From: Buchnera aphidicola (Tetraneura ulmi)
GTDB lineage: Bacteria; Pseudomonadota; Gammaproteobacteria; Enterobacterales; Enterobacteriaceae
Length of the DNA stretch: 64,000 nt
Assembly (NCBI RefSeq): GCF_964058925.1
Contig: NZ_OZ060366.1
Span: 100,308-164,307 of the forward strand
Direction of reading: 5' to 3'
Part shown: in pieces, positions 50,148 through 60,566 of the stretch
How the letters are laid out: each line of letters opens with the position of its first letter
How positions within the stretch are numbered: the first letter of the stretch is position 1
Notes under the pieces: generated by a model
Databases searched by the model: none
Told to the model about the DNA's origin: nothing
Seen by the model: the letters and a program-made list of their open reading frames with translations, nothing else
Made by a program: the position numbers and the translations under genes

Positions 50148-50690
50148 ATGATATTTAAAAAAGTAATTTTGATTTTTTTTAGTCAATTGCGAAGTATGTA
50201 TATGGTTTTTATGAATATTTTTTCTAGAAGAGAAACAATGATGTATCCTGAAACACCAGTTAAATTATCAAATCGAAATAGAGGAAGAATAGTACTAACT
50301 CGTAATTCTGATGGTAGTGAACGATGTGTAGCTTGTAATTTGTGTTCAGTTGTTTGTCCGGTTGATTGTATTACGTTGCAGAAATCAGAAAATAAGTCAG
50401 GTAGATCTTATCCTAAATTTTTTAGGATCAATCTTTCTCGTTGTATTTTTTGTGGTCTTTGTGAAGAATCCTGTCCTACATTAGCAATTCAATTAACGAA
50501 AGATTGTGAATTATCTGAATTTAAAAGAGAACATTTAATTTATGAAAAAGAGGATTTGTTAATTTCTGGAACTGGGAAAAAAGATAATTATAATTTTTAT
50601 AATGTTTCTGGGGTTTCTATAGAAGATAAATCTATTGGAGATTCGAAAAATGAATTTAAGCCAATTAGTGTTAAAAATTTATTACCATGA
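50148..50690 (+). CDS. nuoI: NADH dehydrogenase I subunit I
   Basis: Ferredoxin-like subunit with clusters N6a and N6b between NuoG and NuoB. Two CxxCxxCxxxC motifs: Cys60, 63, 66, 70 ([11 protein letters not shown]) and Cys99, 102, 105, 109 ([11 protein letters not shown]). The ATG at 50148 gives 180 residues, exactly the E. coli length, and is preceded by GGTGG at six to ten bases. The alternative ATG at 50133 overlaps nuoH by one base and would put this Shine-Dalgarno inside the gene. Confidence 0.95.
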   Translation: MIFKKVILIFFSQLRSMYMVFMNIFSRRETMMYPETPVKLSNRNRGRIVLTRNSDGSERCVACNLCSVVCPVDCITLQKSENKSGRSYPKFFRINLSRCIFCGLCEESCPTLAIQLTKDCELSEFKREHLIYEKEDLLISGTGKKDNYNFYNVSGVSIEDKSIGDSKNEFKPISVKNLLP

Positions 50691-50702
50691 GGAAAATATT
50701 GA

Positions 50703-51200
50703 ATGGAATTAACTTTTTATATTTTTGGAGCGATTTCAATATTATCTACATTTTTGATAATATTTAGTTTTGATGTTATGTATTCTTTGTTGTATTTTTT
50801 GATATCAATATTATCTACTTCAGGAATTTTTTTTTCGTTAGGCGCTTATTTTCCTGGAGTAATAGAAATAGTAATTTATATTGGTGCCATAATGGTGTTA
50901 TTTGTTTTTTCTTTTATGACATTAAATTTAAAAAAAAAATCTGAAAACGGAAAAAGTAAATGTATATTTTTAATAAATTGGAAAATTTTTTCATTAGTAT
51001 TAATCATATTATTTTCTAGTATTATATACGGTTTATTGTTATTAAATAATAGAGAAATAATTTTTATATCTGAATCGGATAACATTAGAAGATTTGGAAA
51101 TAAATTATTGAGTTCGTATGCCATATTAGTTGAGTTTATTTCTATGATTTTATTATCTGGAATAGTAATTGCATTTCATATCGGAAAAAAAAATAAATAA
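50703..51200 (+). CDS. nuoJ: NADH dehydrogenase I subunit J
   Basis: Membrane subunit with five hydrophobic segments and the pi-bulge helix, seen in YIGAIMVLFVFSFMTLNL (partly: YIGAIMVLFVF). It has 165 residues against 184; the variable hydrophilic tail is shorter, ending IAFHIGKKNK. GAGGAAAA lies 8-14 bases upstream of the ATG. It is 12 bases after nuoI in the operon. Confidence 0.95.
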   Translation: MELTFYIFGAISILSTFLIIFSFDVMYSLLYFLISILSTSGIFFSLGAYFPGVIEIVIYIGAIMVLFVFSFMTLNLKKKSENGKSKCIFLINWKIFSLVLIILFSSIIYGLLLLNNREIIFISESDNIRRFGNKLLSSYAILVEFISMILLSGIVIAFHIGKKNK

Positions 51201-51237
51201 ATTTAGTCAATTATATTTTTGATTAAGGACATATTAT

Positions 51238-51540
51238 ATGATTCCTATACAACATGGTTTATTATTGTCTACATTATTGTATTTTTTAGGATTGTTTTTA
51301 GTATTAACTCGTCGTAATTTTTTATTTATATTAATTGGGTTAGAAATAATAAATAATGCTTGTTCTTTGATTTTAGTTATTACAGGTAATTATGTTCATC
51401 AATTAGACGGTCAAATATTATATTTATTAACAATTACATTATCAGCTATTGAAGCTGGAATTGGATTAGCTCTTTTAATTCAGATGCATCGTTGTTATAA
51501 GACATTAAATATTGATGTTTTAAGTGAGACTTGTGAATGA
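51238..51540 (+). CDS. nuoK: NADH dehydrogenase I subunit K
   Basis: Three-helix membrane subunit of exactly 100 residues, as in E. coli. The conserved membrane glutamates lie in LIGLEIINNA and SAIEAGIGLALL, both needed for proton movement. AAGGAC lies 7-12 bases before the ATG. It overlaps nuoL by four bases. Confidence 0.97.
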   Translation: MIPIQHGLLLSTLLYFLGLFLVLTRRNFLFILIGLEIINNACSLILVITGNYVHQLDGQILYLLTITLSAIEAGIGLALLIQMHRCYKTLNIDVLSETCE

Positions 51541-53402
51541 ATAATATAAGTAGCATTATTTTTTTTCCTTTGTTAGGGTTTTTTATTTTATCTATTTTTC
51601 AAAGAAAATTATCAAATTTTTTCTCTGCTTTAATTGGAATAGGTTCGATTTTTTCTTCATTAACAATAATTTTTTACGTTGTTTTTTATTTTTTTAATAG
51701 TTCTACTTTTTGTTTTTTTTCTCAACATATTGAACTATGGAATAATATTCAATCTTTAAATCTTAATTTTAATTTATTAATGGATAAATTTTCAGTTTTT
51801 ATGTTATTAATGGTTGGTTCAATTGGTTTTTTAATACATGTTTTTTCTTATTGGTACATGAAATCTGAAGAAGAATTTTCTACTTTTTTTTCTTATATGA
51901 ATCTTTTTATGGCCAGTATGTTTTTATTAGTATTATCTGATAATTTACTATTGATGTATTTTGCTTGGGAATTAGTAGGTTTATGTTCTTATTTACTTAT
52001 TGGTTTTTATCATAAGAAAAAAGAAAGTTATAAATCTGCTATGAAAGCTTTTATAATGACTCGAATAGGAGATGTATTTTTTTGTCTATCCATTTTTATT
52101 TTGTATTCTCGTTTTGAGACTGTAAATTTAAATGATTTAAAAAATTTGATAAATAATGGATTATTAATTAATGATTGGAAATTTCATTTTTCTATTTTTT
52201 GTCTTTTGATTGCAGCAATTACTAAGTCAGCTCAGATTCCGTTACAAACATGGTTGCCTGATGCTATGGTTGGTCCAACTCCTGTTTCAGCTTTAATACA
52301 TGCATCAACTATGATTACTGCAGGTGTATATTTAATTGTTCGAACTAATTTTTTGTTTTCAACTTCTCCGATTGTTTTATGTTTTACAGGTGTTATTGGA
52401 ACTTTAACTGTTCTTTTTTCTTGTTTTTCAGCTTTATTTGAAAATAATATAAAAAAAATTTTAGCTTATTCTACGATGAGTCAGATTGGATATATGTTTA
52501 TAGCGATTTCTGTAAAATGTTGGAATGCTGCTATTATGCATTTAGTTACTCATTCTTTTTTTAAGTCTTTATTATTTTTAAGTTCTGCTTCTATAATTTC
52601 TTTTTTTAATGGAGAAGAAAATATTTTTAAAATGGGTGGTTTAATAAAAAAACAACCATTTCTTTATTTTTGTTTTTTAGTTGGAGGTTCCTCATTAAGT
52701 TCCTTGCCATTGATAACTTCAGGTTTTTATACTAAAGGTGAAATTTTATATCTTTTATTAGAAAATAAAAAATGGTTTTTTCTTTTTTCATCTCTTTTAG
52801 GAGTTTTATTAACTTCGATATATACATTTAGAATGATTTTTTTGATTTTTTATGTAAAAAATGAAAAACAAAAATTTTTTTATTTAAATAAAGGTTTTTT
52901 TCATACTTTTCCGCTTTTTATTTTATTAGTTTTTTCAACTTTTTTCATTATGTTATTTCCACCATTTTCTAGTTTATTTTTTGATTTTTATAATAAAAAT
53001 AATATTTTTACAAGAAGGAGTTTTTTAGAATTTGTATCAAGTCTTCTTTCTATTATAGGTTTGTTAATTTCTTATGATTTGTATGTCAATAAGAAAAATT
53101 TTTTTTATAAATTTTTAAAAAATAAAAATTTTATAAATAATTTTTGTTATCTTAATCAAAATTTTGGATTTGATTTTTTTTATGATTTTGTTTTTGTAAA
53201 ATCTTATTTTTTTATTGTAAAAAAAGTTTCTTTCGATCCATTTAGATATTTGTTTTCCTTTTTTTATTTTTTTGTAGTTTTTTTTTATAAAATATTTTTA
53301 TGTTTAGTAAAAAATACTTTATCTTGGCATATTTTATTTTTTATATTTGGAGTTTCTTTTTTTTGTTTATTTTTTAGTTTTTTATTTTTTTTATTTCATT
53401 AA
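51537..53402 (+). CDS. nuoL: NADH dehydrogenase I subunit L
   Basis: Antiporter-like distal subunit with the long lateral helix, 621 residues against 613. The key residues are in place: the Glu of FAWELVGLCSY, the Lys of TKSAQIPLQTWLPDAM, the Lys in the LLFS...KKILAYSTMSQ region, and the His of HLVTHSFFKSLLF. The C-terminal third is rich in Phe and poorly conserved, as in other Buchnera genes of this type. A spacer of 107 bases follows before nuoM. Confidence 0.96.
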   Translation: MNNISSIIFFPLLGFFILSIFQRKLSNFFSALIGIGSIFSSLTIIFYVVFYFFNSSTFCFFSQHIELWNNIQSLNLNFNLLMDKFSVFMLLMVGSIGFLIHVFSYWYMKSEEEFSTFFSYMNLFMASMFLLVLSDNLLLMYFAWELVGLCSYLLIGFYHKKKESYKSAMKAFIMTRIGDVFFCLSIFILYSRFETVNLNDLKNLINNGLLINDWKFHFSIFCLLIAAITKSAQIPLQTWLPDAMVGPTPVSALIHASTMITAGVYLIVRTNFLFSTSPIVLCFTGVIGTLTVLFSCFSALFENNIKKILAYSTMSQIGYMFIAISVKCWNAAIMHLVTHSFFKSLLFLSSASIISFFNGEENIFKMGGLIKKQPFLYFCFLVGGSSLSSLPLITSGFYTKGEILYLLLENKKWFFLFSSLLGVLLTSIYTFRMIFLIFYVKNEKQKFFYLNKGFFHTFPLFILLVFSTFFIMLFPPFSSLFFDFYNKNNIFTRRSFLEFVSSLLSIIGLLISYDLYVNKKNFFYKFLKNKNFINNFCYLNQNFGFDFFYDFVFVKSYFFIVKKVSFDPFRYLFSFFYFFVVFFYKIFLCLVKNTLSWHILFFIFGVSFFCLFFSFLFFLFH

Positions 53403-53509
53403 TTTTACTAATATTAATTTAAAATTATTTTTTTAAAAAATTGACGAATTATTGAATTTTAAATAATTAAAACTTCTAAGTAATATTTTACAACAGGATT
53501 ATAATTTCA

Positions 53510-55012
53510 ATGTCACTTCTTTTTTTAGTTATTATTCCGTATATCGGAGGTTTTTTTTCTTTCTTTTTAAATAGGTTTTGTAGTCGTTTTTCACCTCGTT
53601 GGAATGCTTTATTTTTTACGACAAGTACATTTTTTCTTGTTATTATTTTTTTATATAAAAATTATTTGTATTTAAAATGTATAAAAAACAATTCTAATCA
53701 ATGGATATCTGAATTTATTTTTCCTTGGATACCTCAGTTGGGTATTGATTTTCATTTAGCAATAGACGGATTATCATTGTTAATGATTTTATTAGTTTCT
53801 TTTTTAGGAGTTGTTTCGGTTTTATGTTCATGGTTCGAAAAAAATAAATCCATGCATGTTTTTTATTTTCATCTTCTTTTTATTATTGGTAGTGTAATTG
53901 GAACATTTTTATCAGTTGATTTATTTTTGTTTTTTTGTTTTTGGGAATTAACAATTATTCCAATTTATTTTTTAATTATTTTTTGGGGGGAACCGGATAA
54001 ATGTATTAAAGATAAAAATAAATACTTAGTTAAAGTTGCAAATAAATTTGTTACATATAGTTTAATTTCTGGTTTATTAATGTTATTGTCTATCTTTGGA
54101 TTAGTGATTAATTACTATAATATTAGCTCAAATTTTTCTTTTGATTATCAGACTTTACTAAAAGTTTCTTTAGATCCAAACTTAGAATTATTTTTAATGA
54201 TTTGTTTTTTCTTATCATTTATTATAAAAATGCCAATTGTTCCTTTTCACTCTTGGCTTCCTGATTTGTTAATGAATTCACCAAAATCTGGATCTGTAGA
54301 TATAGTTGGAATTATTATAAAAACTTCTTTATATGGATTATTACGATTTTGTGTTCCGTTATTTCCTCATTCTTTTTCTAAAATTGTTCCATTTGCAATT
54401 TTTCTTGGTATTTTTACTGCTTTTTATGCATCTTGGGTGGCCTATTCTCAAACGAACATAAAACGATTAATTGCTTATATTTCTATTTCTCATATGGGGA
54501 TGATGTTAGCAGCTATTTATAGTGGAAAAAGTTTATTAATATATCAAGGTATAGTAATACAAATAATTGTACAAAGTTTAACTACTTCTGCTTTAATAAT
54601 AATTTTTGGAAAATTATATAAAAAAATCAATTCCATGAATATTAAAGACATGGGAGGATTATGGTTTAATTTGAATTGGTTACCTGGTTTATCTTTATTT
54701 TTTTTAATTTCTAACATTTCTATTCCTGGTTCAGGGAATTTTGTTGGTGAGTTTATGACTTTGTTGGGAATGTTTAAATTTTCTAATTTTTTATCATTTA
54801 TGTTTTTATTTTTATCTATTTTTTCTTCTTTATATTCCTTTAATTTAATGCATAGAATTTATTATGGAAGAGAAAAAAAAATTCATTTTATTGAAGAAAA
54901 ATTTATTACGAAAAGTGAATTTTTGATATTTTTTTCCTTTGTTTTTTTAATTTTGTTGATAGGAATTTTTCCAAAATTAATTTTGGACATTTTATATATT
55001 AATACAATTTAA
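53510..55012 (+). CDS. nuoM: NADH dehydrogenase I subunit M
   Basis: Antiporter-like membrane subunit, 500 residues against 509. Glu146 in CFWELTIIPIY, Lys240 in IIKMPIVPFHSWLPD and Lys271 in IIKTSLYGLLR are the central-axis residues, and all remain. However, the stretch that reads MIAHGLSAAG in E. coli reads IIVQSLTTSA here, so a normally conserved His is Gln355. The spacer before the gene contains TTGACG (53441-53446) and CAGGAT before the ATG. Confidence 0.95.
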   Translation: MSLLFLVIIPYIGGFFSFFLNRFCSRFSPRWNALFFTTSTFFLVIIFLYKNYLYLKCIKNNSNQWISEFIFPWIPQLGIDFHLAIDGLSLLMILLVSFLGVVSVLCSWFEKNKSMHVFYFHLLFIIGSVIGTFLSVDLFLFFCFWELTIIPIYFLIIFWGEPDKCIKDKNKYLVKVANKFVTYSLISGLLMLLSIFGLVINYYNISSNFSFDYQTLLKVSLDPNLELFLMICFFLSFIIKMPIVPFHSWLPDLLMNSPKSGSVDIVGIIIKTSLYGLLRFCVPLFPHSFSKIVPFAIFLGIFTAFYASWVAYSQTNIKRLIAYISISHMGMMLAAIYSGKSLLIYQGIVIQIIVQSLTTSALIIIFGKLYKKINSMNIKDMGGLWFNLNWLPGLSLFFLISNISIPGSGNFVGEFMTLLGMFKFSNFLSFMFLFLSIFSSLYSFNLMHRIYYGREKKIHFIEEKFITKSEFLIFFSFVFLILLIGIFPKLILDILYINTI

Positions 55013-55069
55013 AAGTAAAAAAACAATTCAATTTTCATTATTTTGATTAATTTAAGGTTGCAGAAACTA

Positions 55070-56530
55070 ATGATTATTATCAATAAAGAATTAACTGCAT
55101 TATTTCCGTTTTTTTTGTTTTTTTTAAATATAATTACGTTAACTTTATTAATTTCTTATTCAGTTACAAATGTTAAAAATTTAATTTTTACTGCTTTTTC
55201 TATTTTTTTTAGTTTTTTATCTTTATTTTTTATCATTAATAAAGATCCTATTGATATTAATTATTTATTGAGAATTGATAAATATTCAATCTTTTATTCT
55301 AAAGTTTTTTTAGTTTTTAGTTTTATAATTTGTATTATGTCATATTCTTCTTTGAAAGATAAAAAAAATGATCATTCTCAATTTTATTTATTAATTTTAT
55401 TGTCTACTCTTGGTTGTATTTTTTTAACCACAGTTAATAATTTGATTAGTTTATGTATTGGTATTGAATTAGTTAATATACCTTTATTAGGTTTAATTTG
55501 TTGTTTGGGAAATTATAAACAATCGTTGTCATCAACAATTAAATATATGGTTTTATCTAGTATATCTTTTTCGTTTTTGTTATTTGGAATTGCTTTGACA
55601 TATTTGGTTTCTAGTGGTTTGTCTTTTTTTGAATTGCAAAGATCATTAAATTATCTTTCAAATGATAATTTGTATATATTATTATTTGGTATTGGTTTTA
55701 TTTTTATTTCTTTTGCGTTTAAACTATCAATTTTTCCATTTGGATTGTGGATACCTGATATTTATAATGGTATGCATTCAATTGTATTAAGTTATTTTTC
55801 AACATTGTCTAAGTTATCTATTTTTGTTTCTTTTGTTCGATTAATTTTATATATACCTTATAGAAAAGGAAGAATATTATATTATTTATTAGAAATAATG
55901 GCGTTTTTTTCTATATTATTTGGAAATATAATGGCTTTATTTGAATCTAATTTTAAGAAGTTAATGAGTTATTCTTCGATGTCTAATTTTGGATATTTAT
56001 TAGCTGTTTTATTGTCTTTTAATAGTTATCCCTTTTTTTTAGATGTTATTGCTATCTATATCTGTAGTTATCTAGCTAGTAATATTGGAATATTTTTTAT
56101 AATGAATTTAGTTAGTATTAATAATAAAAAAAAGTTTAAAGAAAATATAATTGCTAGTTATAAAGGTTTATTTTGGAAAGATCCATTTCTTGCTGTTTCA
56201 TTAACAATTATGTTATTTTCTTTATCAGGAATTCCTATAAATTTAGGTTTTATTAGTAAATTTTTGTTATTTTTTAGTATTTTTAGTTCTCATTTGTTTT
56301 TTTTAAGTTTTGTTGTATTTTTTTCTACTTTATTATCTTTTTATTATTACTTTAAAATTATTGTGAATTTATATTATTTTTCTTCAGAATGTGAAAAAGT
56401 TAGTTTTTTTACTCATATTAAAACTATTCCAGGATTTATTATTTTTTTATTAGATTTATTTTTAGTTTTTTTTGGTTTTTTTCCTTCTAATTTAATTGTT
56501 TTATTAAATGATGTAATAGTTTTTTTATAA
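55070..56530 (+). CDS. nuoN: NADH dehydrogenase I subunit N
   Basis: Third antiporter-like subunit, 486 residues against 485. The core KLSIFPFGLWIPDIYNG, the Lys of the FKKLMSYSSMSNFGYLL stretch and GIPINLGFISKF are typical. The ATG at 55070 gives MIIINKELTALFP, in register with the E. coli MTITPQNLIALLP. The longer frame starts at a TTG at 55043. AAGG lies about a dozen bases upstream. It is the last nuo gene. Confidence 0.95.
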   Translation: MIIINKELTALFPFFLFFLNIITLTLLISYSVTNVKNLIFTAFSIFFSFLSLFFIINKDPIDINYLLRIDKYSIFYSKVFLVFSFIICIMSYSSLKDKKNDHSQFYLLILLSTLGCIFLTTVNNLISLCIGIELVNIPLLGLICCLGNYKQSLSSTIKYMVLSSISFSFLLFGIALTYLVSSGLSFFELQRSLNYLSNDNLYILLFGIGFIFISFAFKLSIFPFGLWIPDIYNGMHSIVLSYFSTLSKLSIFVSFVRLILYIPYRKGRILYYLLEIMAFFSILFGNIMALFESNFKKLMSYSSMSNFGYLLAVLLSFNSYPFFLDVIAIYICSYLASNIGIFFIMNLVSINNKKKFKENIIASYKGLFWKDPFLAVSLTIMLFSLSGIPINLGFISKFLLFFSIFSSHLFFLSFVVFFSTLLSFYYYFKIIVNLYYFSSECEKVSFFTHIKTIPGFIIFLLDLFLVFFGFFPSNLIVLLNDVIVFL

Positions 56531-56757
56531 TATTTGAAGATTTTTTTTAAAAAATTTTTAAAAAAGTTTTGGTTTTATTTAATATAAAAACTGATTCAGT
56601 AGTTCAATAATATAATTAATATTATTTTTTAGTAGTAATTTTGTATATCAATTAAGAAAAGATAATTTATTTTAAAATATTTATTTTTAAAAAATATTAA
56701 TTTTATGTATTAAAATTGTTTTTTAATTTTAAAAAGGTTATTTTTTATAAAAAATAT

Positions 56758-58035
56758 ATGAATGAAATTTATTTAAAAAAAAAAAATAGTTTAGATAATC
56801 GAAAATTATCTAAATTGCTATCAAAAATAGAATTACTTTCTAAGTATGTAGTAGTTAATAATTTATTTAATATAAGAAAAGTAGCTAAAAAATTAAATTT
56901 ATTGAATTTTTCTTCTTTTATTTTTACTGTTACTGGAACTAACGGAAAAGGTTCAACTTGTTTTACATTAGAAAAGTATTTATTAATGTTAGGTTTAAGA
57001 GTTGGTTTGTACACTTCTCCACATTTAATTGAATACAAAGAAAGAGTTAGAATAAATGGAAAATGTTTAAATGAACAAAAACATTTTTTTTCTTTATCAA
57101 AAGTTTTATTAGCTAAAGAAAATATTTTATTAACTTATTTTGAAATCATTACTTTATCCTCTCTTTTATTATTTAAACAAGAAAAATTAGATGTAATAAT
57201 TTTAGAAGTAGGAATAGGAGGTAGATTAGATGCAACTAATATAATTGATTCTGATATATCAATTATTACTAATATTGGATTAGATCATAAGGATTGTTTA
57301 GGTTCAAATAAAGATTCTATAGGATTTGAAAAATCTGGGATATTTCGAAAAAATAAAATTGCAATTTTTGGAGATTTAGATCTTCCTATTAGTGTTTATA
57401 AAGAATCTTTGAGAAAAAATGTTTATTTAAAACGATTTGGAAAAGATTGGAAAATAGAAAAAAAAGAACGTTATTGGAATTTTTTAAGTAGAAAAATTAA
57501 AATAAAAAAATTAAAATACGTTTCTTTTCCAGTAGAAAATTTTGCTTTGGCATTAGTTAGTTTACAGTTTTCTGGTTTTAAAATAGTAAATTCTTTAGTT
57601 AAAGAAATGATTGATTCAATTGTTGTACCTGGTCGTTTTCAAACTATATCTTTATCTCCGTGGATTATTTTAGATGTTTGTCACAATCCTCATGGAGCTT
57701 CTTATTTATCAAAAAGACTTTCTTTGATTAAAAAGAATAAAAAAATACATGTTTTAATAGGAATGTTAAAAGATAAAGATATTAAAGAAACTATTCTACC
57801 ATTTATAAATTTGGTCGATTCGTGGACTTGTTCTAAATTAAATACAAATAGAAGTATTGGTTTAAAAGATTGGAAGGATTATTTGGATATTTTTGTTTTT
57901 TTTAAAAATAGTTGTAACGCTTTTTTTCATGTTTTGAATAATTCTAATAAAAATGATATTATTTTAGTGTATGGTTCTTTTTTTTTAATTTCAGAAATTT
58001 TATTTTTAATAAGTCATGGAAAAAATAATTATTAA
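56758..58035 (+). CDS. folC: folylpolyglutamate / dihydrofolate synthase
   Basis: Joins glutamate to dihydropteroate and extends folate polyglutamates. It has 425 residues against 422. The P-loop is TVTGTNGKGST; the omega-loop region YTSPHL, the magnesium site in EVGIGGRLDATN, and LDVCHNPHGA are present. The ATG at 56758 was chosen; the longest frame starts at a TTG at 56716 with no homology support. A 12-A run (56775-56786) lies just after the start. The convergent prs follows, with a shared terminator. Confidence 0.95.
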   Translation: MNEIYLKKKNSLDNRKLSKLLSKIELLSKYVVVNNLFNIRKVAKKLNLLNFSSFIFTVTGTNGKGSTCFTLEKYLLMLGLRVGLYTSPHLIEYKERVRINGKCLNEQKHFFSLSKVLLAKENILLTYFEIITLSSLLLFKQEKLDVIILEVGIGGRLDATNIIDSDISIITNIGLDHKDCLGSNKDSIGFEKSGIFRKNKIAIFGDLDLPISVYKESLRKNVYLKRFGKDWKIEKKERYWNFLSRKIKIKKLKYVSFPVENFALALVSLQFSGFKIVNSLVKEMIDSIVVPGRFQTISLSPWIILDVCHNPHGASYLSKRLSLIKKNKKIHVLIGMLKDKDIKETILPFINLVDSWTCSKLNTNRSIGLKDWKDYLDIFVFFKNSCNAFFHVLNNSNKNDIILVYGSFFLISEILFLISHGKNNY

Positions 58036-58048
58036 ATAGTTTTTTTAA

Positions 58049-58086
58049 AGTCTCAAGAAATTTTTCTCGAGACTAAATTTTTTTTT
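58049..58086 (+). terminator. terminator between folC and prs
   Basis: AGTCTC-a-AGAA (58049-58059) pairs with TTCT-c-GAGACT (58064-58074) around ATTT, with one mismatch, followed by nine T (58078-58086). It ends folC transcripts; the hairpin may also affect prs mRNA, whose stop lies inside the T run. Confidence 0.8.
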
Positions 58087-59032
58087 AATGTTCGAACATA
58101 GCAGAAATTGATTCTTCGTTGTTAATTCTTCTTATTGCTTCAGCTAGCATTGATGATAAAGTTAACGTACGAACATTTGGTAGTTTTTTAATTTCTTTTG
58201 GTAGTGGAATTGTATCGCAAACTATTACTTCATCAATTAGTGATTGTGTTAAATTTTTTATTGCGTTTCCAGAAAAAATAGGATGTGTTGCATAAGCTAA
58301 AACTCTATTAGCACCTTGTTTTTTTAAAGCTTTTGCTGCTTTAAATATCGTTTCTCCAGTATCGATCATATCATCAATTAGAATACAATCTCTTTTTTCT
58401 ACATCTCCAATTATATTCATTATTTGTGAAACATTTGATTGAGGTCTTCTTTTATCTATTATTGCCATATCAGTATCGTCTAATAATTTAGCTATGGCTC
58501 TGGCTCGGACAACTCCTCCAATATCAGGAGAAACTATAATTGGTTTTTTTAATTCAATCTTTAACATGTCTTCTAATAATATTAAACTTCCGAAAACATT
58601 ATCAACAGGTACATCAAAAAACCCTTGAATTTGTTCTGCATGTAGATCTACGGTTAATACTCTATCAACTCCAATACTAGAAATAAAATCGGCTACAACT
58701 TTTGCAGTTATTGGAACTCTTGCAGAACGAACTCTTCTATCTTGTCTAGAATAGCCAAAATAAGGAATTACTGCAGTAATTCTTCCAGCTGAGGCTCTTC
58801 TTAACGCATCTACCATTACTATTAATTCCATTAAATTATCGTTAGTAGGAGAACATGTTGATTGGATGATAAAAATATCTCCTCCACGAACGTTTTCATT
58901 AATTTGAACATTTATTTCTCCGTCACTAAATCTTCCGACTTCAGCATTTCCTAAAGAAGTATCTAATTCTTTAGCTATTTTTTTAGCTAAATTAGGGATT
59001 GCATTTCCTGAAAATAATTTCATATTTAGCAT
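58085..59032 (-). CDS. prs: ribose-phosphate pyrophosphokinase
   Basis: Makes PRPP from ribose 5-phosphate and ATP for nucleotides, histidine and tryptophan. It has 315 residues, equal to E. coli, and is one of the best conserved proteins here. Motifs: [36 protein letters not shown] and the PRPP loop [13 protein letters not shown] (GGT in E. coli, GET here). AGGAATAA precedes the ATG. In E. coli the neighbours are ispE, lolB and hemA; all are absent from this window. Confidence 0.98.
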   Translation of the reverse strand: MLNMKLFSGNAIPNLAKKIAKELDTSLGNAEVGRFSDGEINVQINENVRGGDIFIIQSTCSPTNDNLMELIVMVDALRRASAGRITAVIPYFGYSRQDRRVRSARVPITAKVVADFISSIGVDRVLTVDLHAEQIQGFFDVPVDNVFGSLILLEDMLKIELKKPIIVSPDIGGVVRARAIAKLLDDTDMAIIDKRRPQSNVSQIMNIIGDVEKRDCILIDDMIDTGETIFKAAKALKKQGANRVLAYATHPIFSGNAIKNLTQSLIDEVIVCDTIPLPKEIKKLPNVRTLTLSSMLAEAIRRINNEESISAMFEH

Positions 59033-59241
59033 TTTTTTATTCCTTTATTTAGTTTTATTTTTTTAATATTTTTAAAAAGTATCAGTTAATTTTATTTGAT
59101 TTTTTGTTTTTATGTTTTTAAGTATAGTTTATTTTTCGTTAAAATAGTAATTACAGTTTTTAAATTTAATTAAAAAAAAGTTTTTATTTTTTTTTAAAAG
59201 TATTGTTTTAATAAAAATAATTATTTTTTATTTAATAAAAT

Positions 59242-59269
59242 TTTAAACTTATTGAAGTTATGTTAGAAT
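59242..59269 (+). promoter_or_regulatory. possible prfA promoter
   Basis: TTTAAA (59242-59247), 16 bases, then an extended -10 TGTTAGAAT ending at 59269, about 55 bases before prfA. A small inverted repeat AGAAT-taaa-ATTCT overlaps the -10. Suggestive only. Confidence 0.35.
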
Positions 59270-59324
59270 TAAAATTCTATGTTTAACTGTTTTTTTATAA
59301 CAAGATAGTTTTTTATTTAAAAAA

Positions 59325-60410
59325 ATGAAAGATTCTATATTTATAAAATTACAATCACTGTATGAAAGACGTTTGAAATTAGAATTTTTACTTTCTAATA
59401 AAAATATTTTTTCTAATCAAGTAAAATATCTTTCTTTATCTAAAGAATATTTATTACTGTTAGATATAACAAATTATTTTATTTCTTGGAAAAAAGAAAA
59501 AAAGAATATTAAGGAATCTAAAGTTTTATTGTCTGATAGTGAAATCAAAGAATTAGCTAAAGAAGAGATTTTTTATTCTAAAAATAAGTTAATAGAATTA
59601 GAAAAAAAAATAAATTTATTACTTTTACCTCAAGATCCAAACGATAAATTAAGTTGTTTTATTGAAATTAGAGCAGCAACTGGTGGAGAAGAAGCATCTA
59701 TTTTTGCAAAAGAATTATTTAGAATGTACACTCGTTATTCTGAAAAAAAAAAATGGGAATTTAAAACAATTAATTTTCATCAAAGCGAATGTGGTGGATA
59801 TAGGGAAATCGTAGCAAAAATCCAAGGTAAAAATGTTTGTGGAAGATTAAAATTTGAATCTGGTGGACACAGAGTTCAAAGAGTTCCTAAAACGGAATCT
59901 CAAGGAAGAATACACACTTCTACTTGTACAGTGGCAATTATGCCTGAACTTTCTGTCGTAAAAAAAAGTAAAATTAATATTAATGATTTAAAAATTGATA
60001 CTTTTCGTTCTTCTGGAGCGGGTGGACAACATGTAAATACTACAGACTCTGCAATTAGAATAACACATATTCCTACTGGACAAGTTGTAGAATGTCAAGA
60101 TGAAAGATCTCAACATAAAAATAAATCTAAAGCTTTATCAGTTTTATCCGATAGAATTTATTCTGCTGAGTTATTAGATCTTCATAAAAAAGAATCTTCT
60201 ATTAGAAAAAACCTATTAGGTAGTGGTGATAGATCAGATCGCATTCGAACTTATAATTTTCCGCAAAATAGAATAACGGACCATAGAATTAATTTAACCT
60301 TGCATAAGTTGGATAAAGTACTAGAAGGTAATTTAGATATTTTAATTGAAAATTTAATTAAAGAAAATAGAGCTGAACAATTATCTTGCATTTCTGAATC
60401 TGATTCATAA
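59325..60410 (+). CDS. prfA: peptide chain release factor RF1
   Basis: Recognises UAA and UAG and releases the finished peptide. It has 361 residues against 360. The GGQ loop in [15 protein letters not shown] is intact, and the codon-recognition region reads VPKTESQGR, with the P-x-T tripeptide kept. The ATG has no strong Shine-Dalgarno. In E. coli and Buchnera, prmC, whose product methylates the GGQ glutamine, lies directly downstream. Here it is absent, and sirB1 follows after 156 bases. Confidence 0.97.
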   Translation: MKDSIFIKLQSLYERRLKLEFLLSNKNIFSNQVKYLSLSKEYLLLLDITNYFISWKKEKKNIKESKVLLSDSEIKELAKEEIFYSKNKLIELEKKINLLLLPQDPNDKLSCFIEIRAATGGEEASIFAKELFRMYTRYSEKKKWEFKTINFHQSECGGYREIVAKIQGKNVCGRLKFESGGHRVQRVPKTESQGRIHTSTCTVAIMPELSVVKKSKININDLKIDTFRSSGAGGQHVNTTDSAIRITHIPTGQVVECQDERSQHKNKSKALSVLSDRIYSAELLDLHKKESSIRKNLLGSGDRSDRIRTYNFPQNRITDHRINLTLHKLDKVLEGNLDILIENLIKENRAEQLSCISESDS

Positions 60411-60566
60411 TTTCTCATTTTTTAAAAAAAATATACAATTTTTAGTAAACCAATAGTTTCTTTTTAAATTATTATTAAAATTTAATATAATTAAATATTA
60501 ATTATATTAATAAGAAAAAATAATTTAATTAATTATTTTAATAAAAAATAAATAAAAAGGAAATTT

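Noticed and set aside
53441-53469. Internal promoter ahead of nuoM (TTGACG)
   Set aside because: The -35 is good, but the hexamer 17 bases on (TAATTA) is poor; in this AT-rich DNA the match is not convincing.
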